Origin: UBA11540 sp045531755
GTDB taxonomy: Bacteria > Bacillota > Clostridia > Oscillospirales > Ruminococcaceae
NCBI GenBank assembly: GCA_045531755.1
Contig: JAZSEP010000018.1
Location: 1 to 23,138, forward strand
Length of the DNA stretch: 23,138 nucleotides
Direction: 5' to 3'
Position 1 is the first letter of the stretch; every line of letters begins with the position of its first letter. The notes beneath the pieces were generated by a model. It was not told the DNA's origin. It made no database searches and worked only from the letters and a program-made list of their open reading frames with translations. Shown in pieces: positions 22,596 through 23,138 of this stretch. The position numbers were made by a program, and so were the translations under genes.

Positions 22596-22621
22596 CACTC
22601 ATACTTTGAGTGCAATAGAAT
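22593..22621 (+). promoter_or_regulatory. Candidate promoter of the first Xre regulator
   Basis: TAGAAT lies at 22616-22621, 12 bp beyond the centre of operator A2. The -35 position (CAACAC, 22593-22598) is weak. The same geometry recurs upstream of the second regulator. Confidence 0.5.
22597..22611. promoter_or_regulatory. Xre-type operator A2
   Basis: ACTCATACTTTGAGT has the same arms as A1 and 13 of 15 bases identical. Its centre is 22604. It lies just upstream of the lipoprotein -35 and inside the candidate plus-strand promoter of the regulator. Confidence 0.75.
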
Positions 22622-22649
22622 AATAATATAAACGTTAGGAGTGATTTGT

Positions 22650-22868
22650 ATGGACTATCGCACAAGAATCAGAGCTGTTCGTGAGGACCGCGACCTTTCG
22701 CAAAAGACAGTTGGCGAACTGTTGCAGAAATCACAGCAGGGATATAGCCATATCGAATCGGGCAGAGCCGAACTGAAAATCGAGGACCTTGCAAAGCTCT
22801 GCAGATATTATAACATATCTGCAGACTATCTGATAGGATTGACGAATGACCCTAAACCGTTAAAGTAA
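22650..22868 (+). CDS. Small Xre-family HTH transcriptional regulator
   Basis: A protein of 72 residues made of essentially one HTH_3 (Cro/C1) domain. RTRIRAVREDRDLSQKTVGE (helices 1-2), LLQKSQQGYSHIESGRAELK (recognition helix and turn), IEDLAKLCRYYNISADYLIGL (helices 4-5) and a short tail are visible. AGGAG (22637-22641) sits 8 bases before ATG 22650; the upstream in-frame GTG 22641 overlaps that site and is rejected. There is no sensor domain, so any signal must come through another protein or through concentration. It is divergent from the lipoprotein gene and separated from it by a pair of palindromes, which is the usual arrangement for self-regulation plus control of the neighbour. Confidence 0.9.
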   Translation: MDYRTRIRAVREDRDLSQKTVGELLQKSQQGYSHIESGRAELKIEDLAKLCRYYNISADYLIGLTNDPKPLK

Positions 22869-22871
22869 CGC

Positions 22872-22901
22872 AAAAGCACGGACTTTTGTCCGTGCTTTTT
22901 T
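22872..22901 (+). terminator. Terminator of the first Xre gene
   Basis: AAAAGCACGGAC and GTCCGTGCTTTT pair over 12 bp around TTTT and end in six T, 3 bases after the stop. Read on minus it ends with only four T, so it could also weakly stop transcription coming from 22932. Confidence 0.9.
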
Positions 22902-22931
22902 CATCCGCACAAAATCTTGGGCTTTTGTTTG

Positions 22932-22960
22932 AGTCTACTGCATTTTGCGGTATTTGTCAA
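22932..22960 (-). promoter_or_regulatory. Minus-strand promoter without an obvious gene
   Basis: Minus-strand TTGACA (22960-22955), 17 bp, TAGACT (22937-22932). It occupies the same place relative to operators B1 and B2 as the lipoprotein promoter does relative to A1 and A2. Only about 30 bases separate it from the hairpin at 22872-22901, and no ORF follows. Confidence 0.55.
22936..22952. promoter_or_regulatory. Xre-type operator B1
   Basis: TACTGCATTTTGCGGTA is a 17-bp inverted repeat with 6-bp arms, one mismatch and an ATTTT centre. It fills the spacer of the minus-strand promoter. Its centre is 22944. Confidence 0.75.
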
Positions 22961-22986
22961 TACTGCATTTTGCAGTAGCCTATAAT
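22958..22986 (+). promoter_or_regulatory. Promoter of the second Xre regulator
   Basis: Consensus TATAAT lies at 22981-22986, 12 bp beyond the centre of B2, as in the first regulator. The -35 position is CAATAC (22958-22963); TTGTCA at 22954 would need a 21-bp spacer. Confidence 0.6.
22961..22977. promoter_or_regulatory. Xre-type operator B2
   Basis: TACTGCATTTTGCAGTA is a perfect 6-5-6 inverted repeat, identical to B1 except for one base. Its centre is 22969, again exactly 25 bp from the first site. Confidence 0.8.
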
Positions 22987-23004
22987 AAGGGTATAGGCGG
23001 TGAG

Positions 23005-23138
23005 ATGATGTTTAAAAGGATAAGAGATTTGCGCGAAGACCATGATTTCACGCAAAAGCAGCTTGCAAAGAAGCTTAATTGCTCTCAGCAGGTATACAGC
23101 AACTACGAGCTTGGACAGCGCGACATCCCCACTGACAT
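23005..23138 (+). CDS. Second Xre-family HTH regulator (3' end outside window)
   Basis: The first 44 or so residues are visible: FKRIRDLREDHDFTQKQLAK, then KLNCSQQVYSNYELGQRDIP. This is the first four helices of an HTH_3 domain with the recognition helix SQQVYSNYE. It continues past the right edge. ATG 23005 and ATG 23008 are both possible; the second has better spacing from the GGCGGTGAG ribosome-binding site. It is a tandem neighbour, but not a close copy, of the regulator at 22650, with a different recognition helix and different operators. Confidence 0.85.
   Translation, partial: MMFKRIRDLREDHDFTQKQLAKKLNCSQQVYSNYELGQRDIPTD

Noticed and set aside
22936..22977. Short CRISPR-like or satellite array (two 17-bp near-identical units 25 bp apart)
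   Set aside because: There are only two units, each a palindrome, placed within promoter elements. Operators explain them better than an array.

Overview
The window reads as a chromosomal segment of a Clostridia-type Gram-positive bacterium. This is inferred from the strong purine-rich Shine-Dalgarno sites, the MsmX/UgpC-type ATPase, the BlaI/BlaR1 pair, a class B PBP next to a BofC-like protein, a DUF4830 protein and the cysteine lipobox lipoproteins. By eye it is about half GC with AT-rich intergenic spacers. I see no rRNA, tRNA, insertion sequence, phage gene or CRISPR array. Genes are tightly packed and no gene-free stretch exceeds 300 bases. Intrinsic terminators often overlap the last codons of genes. 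Most recognisable promoters have a 17-bp spacer, and six carry a TGn extension before the -10.

Layout, left half. The 3' end of a zinc-ribbon membrane protein (to 212) is followed by an ArsB/NhaD-type transporter (473-1783) and a xylose-isomerase-like TIM-barrel protein (1845-2699), with a strong hairpin between the last two. On the minus strand a BofC-like membrane protein and a class B penicillin-binding protein form a coupled pair (4655-2737). Divergent from them is the 4-alpha-glucanotransferase malQ (4781-6277). Then, all on minus, come an SGNH-hydrolase lipoprotein (11957-10254), a GH31 glycosidase (10142-8613), a sugar nucleotidyltransferase (8206-7373) and an N-acetylhexosamine 1-kinase-like NahK (7376-6315). 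Together they look like a route from glycan to sugar-1-phosphate to nucleotide sugar. A 53-residue ribbon-helix-helix-like ORF sits on plus between the last two units.

Layout, right half. DUF4830 and a 16S pseudouridine synthase form an operon (12103-13283). An orphan MsmX/MalK-type ATPase with unusually optimised codons follows (13463-14593), with no permease or binding protein nearby. A minus-strand operon encodes a YwaF-like membrane protein, a threonine aldolase and a FlK-like thioesterase (16984-14723). A ferredoxin-fused aldo/keto reductase follows (18197-17079). Next is a BlaI/BlaR1 pair in which BlaR1 carries a giant extracellular region of about 750 residues with no recognisable beta-lactam sensor.

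Right end. A small lipoprotein gene (22545-22111) and two small Xre-type regulators (22650-22868 and 23005 to the edge) share a repeated control design. Each regulator is preceded by two near-perfect palindromes whose centres are exactly 25 bp apart, embedded in face-to-face promoters. The palindrome sequences differ between the two regulators (ACTCA...TGAGT versus TACTGC...GCAGTA), while the spacings match to the base. The second copy has a clear minus-strand promoter with no gene behind it. This is the most unusual structure I found here.
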